DNA of 64,000 nt from Sphingosinicella xenopeptidilytica (lineage in GTDB: Bacteria; Pseudomonadota; Alphaproteobacteria; Sphingomonadales; Sphingomonadaceae), in contig NZ_JBHTIK010000015.1 of the NCBI RefSeq assembly GCF_042676985.1, positions 62,001 through 126,000 on the forward strand, written 5' to 3'. How positions within the stretch are numbered: position 1 is the first letter of the stretch; the number at the start of each line of letters is the position of its first letter. This document shows positions 17,894 through 27,316 of the stretch, piece by piece. A model generated the notes under the pieces. The model made no database searches. It was given only the letters and a program-made list of their open reading frames with translations, and was not told where the DNA came from. A program made the translations under genes and the position numbers.

Positions 17894-18514
17894 GTGATCG
17901 AGGCCATCATCTTCTACATGCTCGCAGGCATTATTGTCCTGTCGGCAACGGCGGTGATCTTCGCCCGCAACCCGGTGCACAGCGTGCTCTGGCTGATCCT
18001 GGCGTTCTTCAACGCCGCCGGCCTGTTCCTGCTGCTCGGCGCCGAGTTCATCGCGATGATCCTCGTGATCGTCTACGTCGGCGCGGTCGCAGTGCTGTTC
18101 CTTTTCGTCGTCATGATGCTCGACATCGACTTTTCGGAATTGCGTTCCGGTTTCGCGCGCTACATGCCGTTCGGGCTGATGCTCGCGGGCGTGCTGCTTG
18201 CCGAACTCGTGATCGCGGGCACGGCATGGACGCTCGGCGCGGGAGCCGGAGCGGTGGCTGCGGCGCCTGTCGCGGCGGCGGGTGACGTTACCAACACCGA
18301 AGCGCTCGGCGCGCTCATCTACACAAAATACGTCTACATCTTCCAGGCTGCGGGCATGGTACTGCTGACCGCGATGATCGGGGCGATCGTGCTGACGCAT
18401 CGCCAGCGCAGCGGCGTCAAGAAGCAGAGCATCGCGCGCCAGAACGCGGTGCGGCCCGAAGAGGCTGTCGATGTCGTCAGCGTGCCCGTGGGCGAAGGGG
18501 TGAAACTCAAATGA
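17894..18514 (+). CDS. nuoJ: NADH-quinone oxidoreductase subunit J
   Basis: A 206-residue membrane subunit (ND6) with about five helices. NPVHSVLWLILAFFNAAGLF and EFIAMILVIVYVGAVAVLFL are diagnostic. The start was placed at GTG 17894 (MIEAIIFYMLAG), behind a strong purine-rich stretch (AAAAGGGGCGGGG). An ATG further upstream in frame would add 25 charged residues before the first helix. The C-terminal tail is polar and cytoplasmic. The stop overlaps the nuoK ATG. Confidence 0.95.
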   Translation: MIEAIIFYMLAGIIVLSATAVIFARNPVHSVLWLILAFFNAAGLFLLLGAEFIAMILVIVYVGAVAVLFLFVVMMLDIDFSELRSGFARYMPFGLMLAGVLLAELVIAGTAWTLGAGAGAVAAAPVAAAGDVTNTEALGALIYTKYVYIFQAAGMVLLTAMIGAIVLTHRQRSGVKKQSIARQNAVRPEEAVDVVSVPVGEGVKLK

Positions 18515-18816
18515 TCGGTATCACCCACTATCTCACCGTCGCGGCGATCCTGTTCGTGCTCGGCGTGCTCGGCATCTTCCTCAACCGGAAGAACGTCATC
18601 ATCATCCTGATGTCGATCGAACTGATCCTGCTCGCGGTGAACATCAACCTCGTGGCGTTCTCGTCTTTCCTCGGCGATCTCGTGGGTCAGGTGTTCGCGA
18701 TGTTCGTGCTCACCGTGGCGGCGGGCGAGGCCGCGATCGGGCTTGCGATCCTCGTCATCTATTTCCGCAACCGCGGCACCATCGCCGTCGACGACATCAA
18801 CATGATGAAGGGCTGA
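18511..18816 (+). CDS. nuoK: NADH-quinone oxidoreductase subunit K
   Basis: A 101-residue subunit (ND4L) with three transmembrane helices. FLNRKNVIIILMSIELILLA carries the conserved membrane Glu of the MSIELIL motif, and AAGEAAIGLAILVIYFRNRG has the second Glu, both part of the proton path. It overlaps nuoJ by 4 bases and precedes nuoL by 10 bases. Confidence 0.97.
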   Translation: MIGITHYLTVAAILFVLGVLGIFLNRKNVIIILMSIELILLAVNINLVAFSSFLGDLVGQVFAMFVLTVAAGEAAIGLAILVIYFRNRGTIAVDDINMMKG

Positions 18817-18826
18817 GGGGCGGGCC

Positions 18827-20857
18827 GTGCTTCACACTATCGTTTTCCTGCCGCTGCTGGCTGCGATCATCGCAGGGCTGGGCAACCGCGCCATCGGCAA
18901 CACCCCCGCCAAGGCGATCACCACGGGCGGTCTTTTCATCGCCTGTGCGCTGTCGTGGGCGATCTTCATCCCCGTCCTCGCGGGTCAGCCCGTAGAGGGG
19001 CAGCCGGTGATGGAATGGTTCCGCTCAGGCGGGCTCGTCGTCGAATGGTCGCTCCGGCTCGATACGCTCACCGCCGTGATGCTCGTCGTCGTCACCACCG
19101 TGTCGGCGCTCGTGCACCTCTATTCGTGGGGGTACATGGCGGAAGATCCCGATCAGCCGCGCTTCTTCGCGTACCTGTCGCTGTTCACCTTCGCGATGCT
19201 GATGCTGGTGACGGCGGACAACCTCGTGCAGATGTTCTTCGGCTGGGAAGGCGTCGGCCTCGCGTCGTACCTGCTCATTGGCTTCTGGTATCACAAGCCC
19301 TCCGCGAACGCGGCCGCCGTGAAGGCGTTCGTCGTGAACCGCGTCGGCGACTTCGGCTTCTCGCTCGGCATCTTCGGTGTGTTCATGGTGTTCGGTACCA
19401 CGGACATCGGGAACATTCTCGCCGCCGCGCCGAATTATCAGGGTTCGACCTTCGAATTCCTCGGCGCGCAGGTCGATACGATGACGGCGCTCTGCCTGCT
19501 GCTGTTCATCGGCGCGATGGGCAAGTCGGCGCAGCTCGGCCTCCACACCTGGCTGCCGGACGCGATGGAAGGCCCGACTCCCGTCTCCGCGCTGATCCAC
19601 GCCGCCACCATGGTGACGGCGGGCGTGTTCATGGTCTGCCGTCTGTCGCCGCTCTTTGAAACGAGCGAAGTGGCGCTCACTGTCGTCACCTACGTAGGTG
19701 CGGCGACGGCACTGTTCGCGGCGACCGTTGGCACCACGCAGCACGACATCAAGCGCGTGATCGCCTATTCGACCTGTTCACAGCTCGGCTACATGTTCTT
19801 CGCGGCGGGCGTTGGCGCCTATGGCGCGGCGATGTTCCACCTGTTCACGCACGCCTTCTTCAAGGCGCTGCTGTTCCTCGGCGCGGGTAGCGTGATCCAC
19901 GCGATGCACCACGAGCAGGACATGCGCTATTACGGCGGGCTGCGGAAACACATCCCGCTCACCTTCTGGGCGATGACGCTCGGCACGCTCGCCATCACCG
20001 GCGTCGGCATCCTCGGCGTGTTCGGCTTCGCGGGCTTCTATTCGAAGGATGCGATCATCGAGAGCGCCTTTGCGGCGGGCACGCAGTCCGGCTATGTCGC
20101 CTTCGCGGTCGGCATCTTCGCAGCGCTGCTCACCAGCTTCTATTCGTGGCGCCTCGTGTTCCTCACCTTCTTCGGCAAGCCGCGCTGGTCGCAGAGCGAG
20201 CATATCCAGCACGCCGCGCACGGCGATCATGCGCATGGTCACGACGACCATCACGCACATGCGCACGATGACGGCACGCTCGGTTATCATCCGCACGAGA
20301 GCCCGGCGAGCATGTTGATCCCGCTCGGCGTCCTGTCGCTCGGCGCGGTGTTCGCCGGTTTCATCTTCCACCATGCGTTCATCGACGCGGAAGGCGGCGT
20401 GGCGTTCTGGAAGGGCGCGCTGGCGTTCGATGCGCACCTGGCTGAAGCCTCGCATCACGTACCAATGTGGGTGAAGCTGTCACCTGCCGCCGTCATGCTG
20501 CTCGGCCTCTTCATCGCGTGGAACAATTACCTCCGCGATCCGGGTGCGCCTGCGCGCTTCGTCGCGATGTTCCGCGGCCTTCACGCGTTCCTCTACAACA
20601 AGTGGTACTTCGACGAGCTGTACGACGTGATCTTCGTGCGCCCGTCGAAGTGGCTCGGCCGCTTCCTGTGGAAGAAGGGTGACGAGGGCACCATCGACCG
20701 CCTCGGGCCGAACGGCCTTGCGGGGCTGGTGATGAGCGGTGCGGGCGTCGCGCGGCGGCTGCAGACCGGCTACCTCTACACCTACGCGTTCGTGATGCTG
20801 ATCGGCCTCGCCGCCGCGGCAGCGTGGTTCCTCCCGAAGATGCTGGGCGGCGAATAA
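18827..20857 (+). CDS. nuoL: NADH-quinone oxidoreductase subunit L
   Basis: A 676-residue antiporter-like proton-pumping subunit (ND5) with about 16 helices and the long lateral helix near the C terminus. FGWEGVGLASYLLIGFWY, LHTWLPDAMEGPTPVSALIH and HDIKRVIAYSTCSQLGYMF are family marks. The start is GTG 18827 (MLHTIVFLPLLAAI) behind GGGGCGGG. An unusual His-rich stretch in a loop (about residues 459-491, bases 20201-20300) alternates His with Asp, Ala and Gly. The stop shares one base with the nuoM ATG. Confidence 0.97.
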   Translation: MLHTIVFLPLLAAIIAGLGNRAIGNTPAKAITTGGLFIACALSWAIFIPVLAGQPVEGQPVMEWFRSGGLVVEWSLRLDTLTAVMLVVVTTVSALVHLYSWGYMAEDPDQPRFFAYLSLFTFAMLMLVTADNLVQMFFGWEGVGLASYLLIGFWYHKPSANAAAVKAFVVNRVGDFGFSLGIFGVFMVFGTTDIGNILAAAPNYQGSTFEFLGAQVDTMTALCLLLFIGAMGKSAQLGLHTWLPDAMEGPTPVSALIHAATMVTAGVFMVCRLSPLFETSEVALTVVTYVGAATALFAATVGTTQHDIKRVIAYSTCSQLGYMFFAAGVGAYGAAMFHLFTHAFFKALLFLGAGSVIHAMHHEQDMRYYGGLRKHIPLTFWAMTLGTLAITGVGILGVFGFAGFYSKDAIIESAFAAGTQSGYVAFAVGIFAALLTSFYSWRLVFLTFFGKPRWSQSEHIQHAAHGDHAHGHDDHHAHAHDDGTLGYHPHESPASMLIPLGVLSLGAVFAGFIFHHAFIDAEGGVAFWKGALAFDAHLAEASHHVPMWVKLSPAAVMLLGLFIAWNNYLRDPGAPARFVAMFRGLHAFLYNKWYFDELYDVIFVRPSKWLGRFLWKKGDEGTIDRLGPNGLAGLVMSGAGVARRLQTGYLYTYAFVMLIGLAAAAAWFLPKMLGGE

Positions 20858-22413
20858 TGGGCTTTCCGATCCTTTCCCTGATGATCCTGCTGCCGCTCGC
20901 GGCGGCGACGCTGCTGCTGTTCGTTCCCGGCGACGAGAACGCGCGGGCGAACACGGCGCGCTGGGGCGCGCTCGGCATCACGCTCGTCGAGCTGGTGCTC
21001 GGCATCGTCCTCTGGGCGCAGTTCGACGTGGGTTCGGCGAGCTTTCAGTATGCGGAGAGCCTGCCGCTGTTCGAGCCGTATTTCTCGTGGTCGCTCGGCA
21101 TCGACGGCATCAGCCTCGTCCTCATCGCGCTCAGCGTATTCCTGATGCCGATCTGCATCCTCGCGTCGTGGACCTCGATCGAGAAGCGCGTGCCGGAATA
21201 CATGGCGGCGTTCCTGCTCATGGAAGCGCTGATGATCGGCGTCTTCGCGGCGACCGACCTGTTCCTGTTCTACGTCTTCTTCGAAGGCGGCCTTATCCCG
21301 ATGTACCTCATCATCGGCATCTGGGGCGGCAAGGACCGTATCTACGCGAGCTACAAGTTCTTCCTCTACACGCTGCTCGGCTCGGTGCTGATGCTGCTCG
21401 CCATGCTCTACATGGCGCACGTCGCGGGCACGACCTACATCCCGGCGCTGCTGACCCACGATTTCGATCCGAAGGTGCAGACATGGCTGTGGCTCGCCTT
21501 CTTCGCGAGCTTCGCGGTGAAGATGCCGATGTGGCCGGTGCACACGTGGCTGCCCGACGCGCACGTGCAGGCGCCGACGGCGGGCTCGGTGATCCTGGCG
21601 GGCGTGCTCCTGAAGATGGGCGGCTACGGCTTCATCCGCTTCTCGCTGCCGATGTTCCCGGCGGCTTCGGCGGAGCTGATGTGGATCGTCTTCGCGCTGT
21701 CGATGATCGCGGTCGTCGTCACGTCGCTGATCGCGCTCGCACAGTCCGACATGAAGAAGCTGATCGCGTATTCGTCTGTCGCGCACATGGCGTTCGTCAC
21801 GGTCGGCCTGTTCGGCTTCAACCAGCAGGCGATCGAAGGCTCGATCGTCGTGATGCTCAGCCACGGTCTCGTCTCGGGCGCGCTCTTCCTCTGTGTCGGC
21901 GTCGTCTATGACCGGCTGCACACGCGCGATATCGATGCCTACGGCGGCGTCGCCACGATCATGCCGCGCTATGCGATCCTGTTCATGCTGTTCACCATGG
22001 CGTCGGTCGGCCTTCCCGGCACCAGCGGCTTCATCGGCGAGTTCCTCGTGATGATGGGCGCGTTCCGCACGTCCACCTTCGCCACCGCCGTGATCTGCAC
22101 AGGCATCATCCTCGGCGCCGCCTACATGCTCTACCTCTATCGCAAGGTGATGTTCGGCAATGTGACCAAGGACGAAGTGCGCGCGATGACCGATCTCAAC
22201 GTGCGCGAGATCCTGTGCCTCGCGCCCATCGCGGTCTTCGTGCTGTGGATGGGTATCGCGCCGAACGTGTTCATCGATCCGGTGCGCGCACCGGTTGCGG
22301 CGATCGTTGCCCGGCTCGAGCCGACCGCACCGCACCAGCAGACGGTTTCGGTCGTGAAGGCGGCTGCAGCCAAACCCCAGTCTGAGACACATATCCCGGC
22401 GGAGACCCACTGA
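20857..22413 (+). CDS. nuoM: NADH-quinone oxidoreductase subunit M
   Basis: A 518-residue antiporter-like subunit (ND4). FYVFFEGGLIPMYLIIGIWG has the conserved Glu of the proton channel, and PMWPVHTWLPDAHVQAPTAG and DMKKLIAYSSVAHMAF are diagnostic. The ATG at 20857 shares a base with the nuoL stop; the in-frame start 33 bases earlier adds only nuoL shadow. The C-terminal tail after the last helix is polar. The nuoN ATG shares the final base. Confidence 0.97.
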   Translation: MGFPILSLMILLPLAAATLLLFVPGDENARANTARWGALGITLVELVLGIVLWAQFDVGSASFQYAESLPLFEPYFSWSLGIDGISLVLIALSVFLMPICILASWTSIEKRVPEYMAAFLLMEALMIGVFAATDLFLFYVFFEGGLIPMYLIIGIWGGKDRIYASYKFFLYTLLGSVLMLLAMLYMAHVAGTTYIPALLTHDFDPKVQTWLWLAFFASFAVKMPMWPVHTWLPDAHVQAPTAGSVILAGVLLKMGGYGFIRFSLPMFPAASAELMWIVFALSMIAVVVTSLIALAQSDMKKLIAYSSVAHMAFVTVGLFGFNQQAIEGSIVVMLSHGLVSGALFLCVGVVYDRLHTRDIDAYGGVATIMPRYAILFMLFTMASVGLPGTSGFIGEFLVMMGAFRTSTFATAVICTGIILGAAYMLYLYRKVMFGNVTKDEVRAMTDLNVREILCLAPIAVFVLWMGIAPNVFIDPVRAPVAAIVARLEPTAPHQQTVSVVKAAAAKPQSETHIPAETH

Positions 22414-23858
22414 TGCAGCCGCTCGCGCAATCGCTCGGCATCGCCGCACCGGAAATCATCCTCGCCGTCGGCGCGATGGCGCTGCTGATGATCGGCACTT
22501 TCCGGGGTGACCGCAGCCTCGGTCTGCTGTCGTGGCTCGCCGTCGGCATCTATGCCGTCGCCGGCCTGTGCATGATCGACGATGCCCCGCGCGCCTTCGC
22601 CTTTGACGGGCTCTACGTCGCGGACCTGTTCTCGGACTATCTGAAAACCGTCGTTTACGGCGCCGCTGCCGTCTGCACCGTGATCGCGATCCCGTATCTG
22701 CGACGCGCTCACTCCGACAAGTTCGAATACCCCGTGCTGCTCATGCTCGGCGCGCTCGGCATGGGCATGATGGTCTCGGCGAACGACCTCCTCTCGCTCT
22801 ACGTCGGTCTCGAACTGCAGAGCCTCGCGGCGTATGTGCTTGCCGCGTTCCACCGTAGCGAGACGAAGTCCTCCGAGGCGGGTCTCAAGTATTTCGTGCT
22901 CGGCGCGCTCGCGAGCGGCATCCTGCTCTACGGCATCAGCCTCATCTACGGCTTCGTCGGCAGCACGAACTTCGTCGCGCTCGGCACGCAGCTTGAAGGT
23001 TCGGCCTCGATCGGCGTCGTCTTCGGCCTCGTCTTCATCTTTGCGGGCCTCGCGTTCAAGATCAGCGCCGTGCCGTTCCACATGTGGACGCCGGACGTTT
23101 ACGAAGGCGCGCCGACGCCGGTTGCCGCCTTCTTCGCGTCCGCCCCGAAGGTGGCCGCGATGGGTCTCCTCGTGCGCGTCGCGATCGAAGGCTTCGGCGG
23201 GCTTGCTGATGAATGGCGGCAGATCATTGCCTTCGCGGCGGTCGCCTCGATGATCCTGGGTGCCGTCGGCGCCATCGGGCAGACGAGCATCAAGCGCCTG
23301 CTCGCTTATTCGTCGATCAACAATGTCGGCTTCGCGCTTATCGGCCTCGCTGCGGGGACGGAGCAGGGCATTGCAGGTGTGCTCTTCTACATGGGCATTT
23401 ACGCGGCGATGACGGTCGGTTCGTTCCTCGTCGTCCTCGCGCTCCGCGACCCGGACGGCACGCCGGTTGACGACATGGCACGCCTCGCGGGCCTTTCGAA
23501 GCAGCGCCCCGGCCTTGCCGCTGCGCTTGCCGTGTTCATGTTCAGCCTCGCCGGTATTCCGCCGATGCTCGGCTTCTGGCCGAAGTTCAGCGTCTTCAAC
23601 GCCGCCATTGCGTCCGAGATGTATGTGCTCGCAGTGATCGGCGTCGTCACGTCGGTCGTGGGTGCGTACTATTACCTGCGCGTCGTGAAGCTCGCTTACT
23701 TCGACGAGCCCGTGGGTACGCTCGCACCCGGCGAAAGCCGCGTGAACGGCATCGTGCTGACGGCTGCGGCGGTGTTCTGCTCGCCCGTCGGGATGCTCGC
23801 GATCGCACCGCTGGTCGCGTGGGCGACGGCGGCGGCGCGCATCATCGTCACCGGATGA
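22413..23858 (+). CDS. nuoN: NADH-quinone oxidoreductase subunit N
   Basis: A 481-residue antiporter-like subunit (ND2) that ends the complex I operon. YVGLELQSLAAYVLAAFHR, PFHMWTPDVYEGAPTPVAAF and SIKRLLAYSSINNVGFALIG are the conserved elements. The stop overlaps the birA start by 4 bases, so transcription and translation continue directly into the cofactor genes that follow. Fourteen predicted helices and normal length. Confidence 0.97.
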   Translation: MQPLAQSLGIAAPEIILAVGAMALLMIGTFRGDRSLGLLSWLAVGIYAVAGLCMIDDAPRAFAFDGLYVADLFSDYLKTVVYGAAAVCTVIAIPYLRRAHSDKFEYPVLLMLGALGMGMMVSANDLLSLYVGLELQSLAAYVLAAFHRSETKSSEAGLKYFVLGALASGILLYGISLIYGFVGSTNFVALGTQLEGSASIGVVFGLVFIFAGLAFKISAVPFHMWTPDVYEGAPTPVAAFFASAPKVAAMGLLVRVAIEGFGGLADEWRQIIAFAAVASMILGAVGAIGQTSIKRLLAYSSINNVGFALIGLAAGTEQGIAGVLFYMGIYAAMTVGSFLVVLALRDPDGTPVDDMARLAGLSKQRPGLAAALAVFMFSLAGIPPMLGFWPKFSVFNAAIASEMYVLAVIGVVTSVVGAYYYLRVVKLAYFDEPVGTLAPGESRVNGIVLTAAAVFCSPVGMLAIAPLVAWATAAARIIVTG

Positions 23859-24565
23859 ATTTTCGCATCGTCGATCTCGCCGAAACCGGCAGCACGAACG
23901 ACTGGATCGCCGAGCACCCGGAAGACGGGCTGTGGGTTCGCGCCGACCGGCAGACGGCAGGACGCGGCCGCCGCGCGCGGGCGTGGACATCCGAGGTCGG
24001 AAACCTCTTCGCCAGCACGTTCGCTGCGCCGCAGCCGGGGGAGGGTGCGGCCCAGCATCTGTCGTTCGTGGCTGCAAACGCCCTGCTCGATACCGTAGCC
24101 CGCTGGGTGCCGCGTGAACGCCTGTCGCTCAAATGGCCGAACGACCTGCTGCTGGACGGTGTGAAGGTCGCGGGCATCCTGCTCGAAGGCCACGCCCAGG
24201 GCGTCATCATCGGCATCGGCGTCAACCTCGCGCATTTCCCGGAAGGGACGGAACGCCCTGCGACGAGCCTCGCCGCGGCAGGCATCGCACTGCCATCGGC
24301 GCGTGAAGCCTGCGAAACGCTCGCGGAAGCCTTCGCCGCGCACCGCCGGCGTTGGCGGGAGGAAGGTTTCACCGCCACCCGCGCCGATTGGCTGACCGCC
24401 GCCGCAGGGCTCGGCAAACCCATCGTCGCTCGCCTCGGGAACGCCGACCTCGCCGGGACGTTTGAAGGTCTGGCGGCGGACGGTGCGCTCCTTCTGCGCT
24501 TGCCGGACGGGACGTTACGGCCCATTCACGCGGGCGAAGTCTTCACATTGGGGGATCAGCGCTGA
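23855..24565 (+). CDS. birA: Biotin--[acetyl-CoA-carboxylase] ligase, catalytic form
   Basis: A 236-residue enzyme that activates biotin as biotinyl-AMP and attaches it to carrier proteins. The biotin-binding loop TAGRGRRARAW, the catalytic KWPNDLLLDGVKVAGILLEG and a small C-terminal SH3-like domain are present. The N-terminal DNA-binding helix-turn-helix of E. coli BirA is absent, so this is probably a ligase only, not a repressor. The start at 23855 overlaps nuoN. The longer in-frame start is nuoN shadow. Confidence 0.93.
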   Translation: MNFRIVDLAETGSTNDWIAEHPEDGLWVRADRQTAGRGRRARAWTSEVGNLFASTFAAPQPGEGAAQHLSFVAANALLDTVARWVPRERLSLKWPNDLLLDGVKVAGILLEGHAQGVIIGIGVNLAHFPEGTERPATSLAAAGIALPSAREACETLAEAFAAHRRRWREEGFTATRADWLTAAAGLGKPIVARLGNADLAGTFEGLAADGALLLRLPDGTLRPIHAGEVFTLGDQR

Positions 24566-25350
24566 TGCTGCTCGTCATCGACGCCGGCAACACCAACATC
24601 AAGTTCGCGCTCGTCGATGGGGGTGACATCAAGCGCGGCTGGCGGATCGCGACCGACGCGCGCCGCACGGCGGACGAGTATGCCGTCTGGCTGCTCCAGC
24701 TTCTCGCTATCGAAGGCTACGGCCGCGAGGACGTCGACGCGGTCATCATCGCCACCGTGGTGCCGCGCGCGACGTACAATCTTACCGTGCTTGCCACCAA
24801 GTATTTCAAGGTCGAGCCTGTCATTGCCGGCAAGCCGCCTGCGGATTGGGGTATCGCACTCGATGTCGCGGAGCCGCACGCCGTCGGTGCCGATCGCGCC
24901 GTGAACGCCATTGCCGCGCACAGCCTGCACGCAGGCGATCTCATCGTCATCAGCTTCGGCACGGCGACGACATTCGACTGGGTGAGCGCGAGCGGCGCCT
25001 ACAAGGGCGGCATCATCGCGCCGGGCATCAACCTGTCGCTCGATGCGCTCGTCGCCGCAGCCGCCAAGCTGCCGCGCATCGCCATCGAGGCGCCGGAGGA
25101 TGGCAGCGTCATCGGCCGCACCACCGAAAGCCAGATGCTGATCGGCGTCTACTGGGGCTATGTTTCCATGATCGAAGGATTGATTGCGCGCATGAAGGTT
25201 GAAATCGGCACGCCTGTGAAGGTCGTCGCCACCGGCGGTCTCGCCCCGCTCTTTGAAAGTCACGCGCACCTCTTCGATGCCATCGAACCGGACCTGACGC
25301 TGCGCGGCCTAGCCGTGCTCCACGCCCGCGCGATGGGTGCCGCCGCATGA
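24565..25350 (+). CDS. coaX: Type III pantothenate kinase
   Basis: A 261-residue ASKHA-fold kinase for the first step of coenzyme A synthesis. MLLVIDAGNTNIKFALVDGG is the phosphate-binding start, GADRAVNAIAA holds the catalytic Asp, and ISFGTATTFDWVSASGAYKG and GGIIAPGINLSLDAL are CoaX-specific. It overlaps birA by one base and rnj by 4. The same birA-coaX-rnj order after nuoN is common in alphaproteobacteria. Confidence 0.95.
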   Translation: MLLVIDAGNTNIKFALVDGGDIKRGWRIATDARRTADEYAVWLLQLLAIEGYGREDVDAVIIATVVPRATYNLTVLATKYFKVEPVIAGKPPADWGIALDVAEPHAVGADRAVNAIAAHSLHAGDLIVISFGTATTFDWVSASGAYKGGIIAPGINLSLDALVAAAAKLPRIAIEAPEDGSVIGRTTESQMLIGVYWGYVSMIEGLIARMKVEIGTPVKVVATGGLAPLFESHAHLFDAIEPDLTLRGLAVLHARAMGAAA

Positions 25351-26993
25351 GGCCCGGTAAGGAACTCATCTTCCTGCCGCTCGGCGGCTCCGGCGAGATC
25401 GGCATGAACGTCAATCTCTATGGCTGCAACGGCAAGTGGATCATGGTCGATCTCGGCATGACCTTCGCCGATCCGAACCTGCCGGGCGTCGAGTTGGTGC
25501 TGCCCGACCTGTCGTTCATCGAGGACCGACAGAAGGATCTGCTCGGTATCGTCCTGACGCACGGCCACGAGGATCATATCGGCGCGATCCCCTACCTGAT
25601 CGGTGAGTTCGACGTGCCGCTCTACGCGACGCCGTTCACCGCTGGCCTCATCCGCAAGAAGCTGATCGAGGAAGGCATCGAGCGCGATGTCGAGCTCAAT
25701 GTCGTGGAACTTGAAGGCGAGGTCGATCTCGGTCCTTTCAAGTGTCGTTACGTGCCGCTTGCGCATTCGATCCCCGAGGGCAACGCGCTCCTCATCGAAA
25801 CGCCCTACGGCAAGATCTTTCACACCGGCGACTGGAAGCTCGACGAGGCGCCGGTGCTGGGCGTGCCGTCCACCGCCGAGGAACTGACCGCGCTTGGCGA
25901 CGAGGGCATCCTCGCGCTCGTCGGCGATTCCACGAACGTCTTCAACCCCGAAGCCTCCGGCAGCGAGACGGGCGTGCGCGAAGGGCTCGACAAGGTGATC
26001 GCCGGGCACAAGGGCAGGGTGCTCGTCACCACCTTCGCCTCGAACGCCGCACGCCTGCATACGCTTGGCGAGGTCGCGAAGGACACGGGCCGCAAGCTCT
26101 GCGTCGTCGGCCGTTCGCTCGATCGTATCCTCGAAGTATCGAAGAGCGTCGGCTACCTCACCGATTTCCCGCCCACCGTGTCGCAGGAAGAGGCGATGAA
26201 GGTGCCGCGCGACAAGCTGCTGATCGTCTCCACCGGGGCGCAGGGAGAGGCGCGCGCCGCGCTCTCGCGCATCGCGGAGGGGGAGCACAACATCAAGCTC
26301 GAACGCGGCGATCTCGTCGTGTATTCCTCGAAGCAGATTCCGGGCAACGAGATCTCCATCGGCCGCGTGCAGAACGCGCTTGCCGCGAAGGGCATCGAGA
26401 TCATCACCGACCGGCAGGCGCACGTCCACGTTTCCGGGCATCCCGGCATTCCCGAGCTTGAGGCGATGTACGGCTGGATTCGTCCGCAAATCTCGATTCC
26501 TGTCCACGGCGAACGTCGCCACATGGAAGAGCACGCCCGCCTCGCGCGGCGTTTCGGCGTGCCGGAAGCGGTCGTGCCGGTGAACGGCAGCGCCATCCGC
26601 CTCGCGCCCGGTAAACCGCAGATCATCAGCCACGAACCCGTGGGACGTCTCGTCCTCGACGGTGACGTCATTCTCCCCGCCGACGGCGCCACGATGCTCG
26701 CGCGCCGCCGCATGATGCACAACGGCCTCATCGCCGTGTTCGTCGTGATCGACGGCAAGAACCGCCTGCTCGCGCCGCCGCAGGTGCAGTCGCACGGCGT
26801 TCCGGTCGAGGACGACCGCGACGAATTTCTCGACGATTGCGTTTCGGCCGCCAGCGAAGCCGCCGCGAAGGCGCGCAGCAACGGTGAGGAGGCGCTTGCA
26901 GAGGCGATCCGCGTCGCCGTCCGCCGCACCGCGCGCGACTGGACGGGCAAGAAGCCCATTACCGAAGTCACCGTCACAAGGATCAAGGGCTGA
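25347..26993 (+). CDS. rnj: Ribonuclease J
   Basis: A 548-residue metallo-beta-lactamase/beta-CASP ribonuclease with endonuclease and 5'-3' exonuclease activity. The metal-binding motif is LTHGHEDHIGAIPYL, HTGDWKLDEAPV and VGDSTNVF follow, and HVHVSGHPGIPELEAMYGWI is the beta-CASP/C motif. It is the likely 5'-exonuclease for mRNA and rRNA in this organism. It overlaps coaX by 4 bases and the DUF1467 gene by 1. Confidence 0.95.
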   Translation: MRPGKELIFLPLGGSGEIGMNVNLYGCNGKWIMVDLGMTFADPNLPGVELVLPDLSFIEDRQKDLLGIVLTHGHEDHIGAIPYLIGEFDVPLYATPFTAGLIRKKLIEEGIERDVELNVVELEGEVDLGPFKCRYVPLAHSIPEGNALLIETPYGKIFHTGDWKLDEAPVLGVPSTAEELTALGDEGILALVGDSTNVFNPEASGSETGVREGLDKVIAGHKGRVLVTTFASNAARLHTLGEVAKDTGRKLCVVGRSLDRILEVSKSVGYLTDFPPTVSQEEAMKVPRDKLLIVSTGAQGEARAALSRIAEGEHNIKLERGDLVVYSSKQIPGNEISIGRVQNALAAKGIEIITDRQAHVHVSGHPGIPELEAMYGWIRPQISIPVHGERRHMEEHARLARRFGVPEAVVPVNGSAIRLAPGKPQIISHEPVGRLVLDGDVILPADGATMLARRRMMHNGLIAVFVVIDGKNRLLAPPQVQSHGVPVEDDRDEFLDDCVSAASEAAAKARSNGEEALAEAIRVAVRRTARDWTGKKPITEVTVTRIKG

Positions 26994-27241
26994 TGGGCTG
27001 GGGATCGATACTCGCGATCTATCTTCTGATCTGGACGGTGACGCTGTTCGCCGTGCTGCCGTTCGGCGTCCGCACCTCCGAGGAGGCGGGCGAGGACAAG
27101 GTGAAGGGTCAGGCCGACAGCGCGCCCGTGCGCCCGATGCTTGCGAAGAAGGTGCTCTGGACGACGCTGATCTCGGCCGTCCTGATGGCCGGCGTCTGGT
27201 GGCTGAGTGAGGCGGGCTACCTCAATTTCATGCCGAATTGA
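26993..27241 (+). CDS. DUF1467 family membrane protein
   Basis: An 82-residue protein with two predicted helices (about residues 5-22 and 53-71) joined by a polar loop starting RTSEEAGEDKVKGQADSAP. The VLPFGVRTSEEAG motif is characteristic of DUF1467, a small alphaproteobacterial membrane family of unknown function. It shares a base with the rnj stop and ends the long nuo-birA-coaX-rnj transcription unit. Confidence 0.85.
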   Translation: MGWGSILAIYLLIWTVTLFAVLPFGVRTSEEAGEDKVKGQADSAPVRPMLAKKVLWTTLISAVLMAGVWWLSEAGYLNFMPN

Positions 27242-27316
27242 GCCGCCCGGCACCCGGTTGTTTTGACTTCGTAATGATGCAACACTCCGCGCGGAAACAG
27301 CGGAGGGCACGGCGAC

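Noticed and set aside
20782..24077. Two very long minus-strand frames opposite nuoM and nuoN
   Set aside because: They are rich in Arg, Asp, Glu and His from mirrored membrane-protein codons and show no fold or motif.
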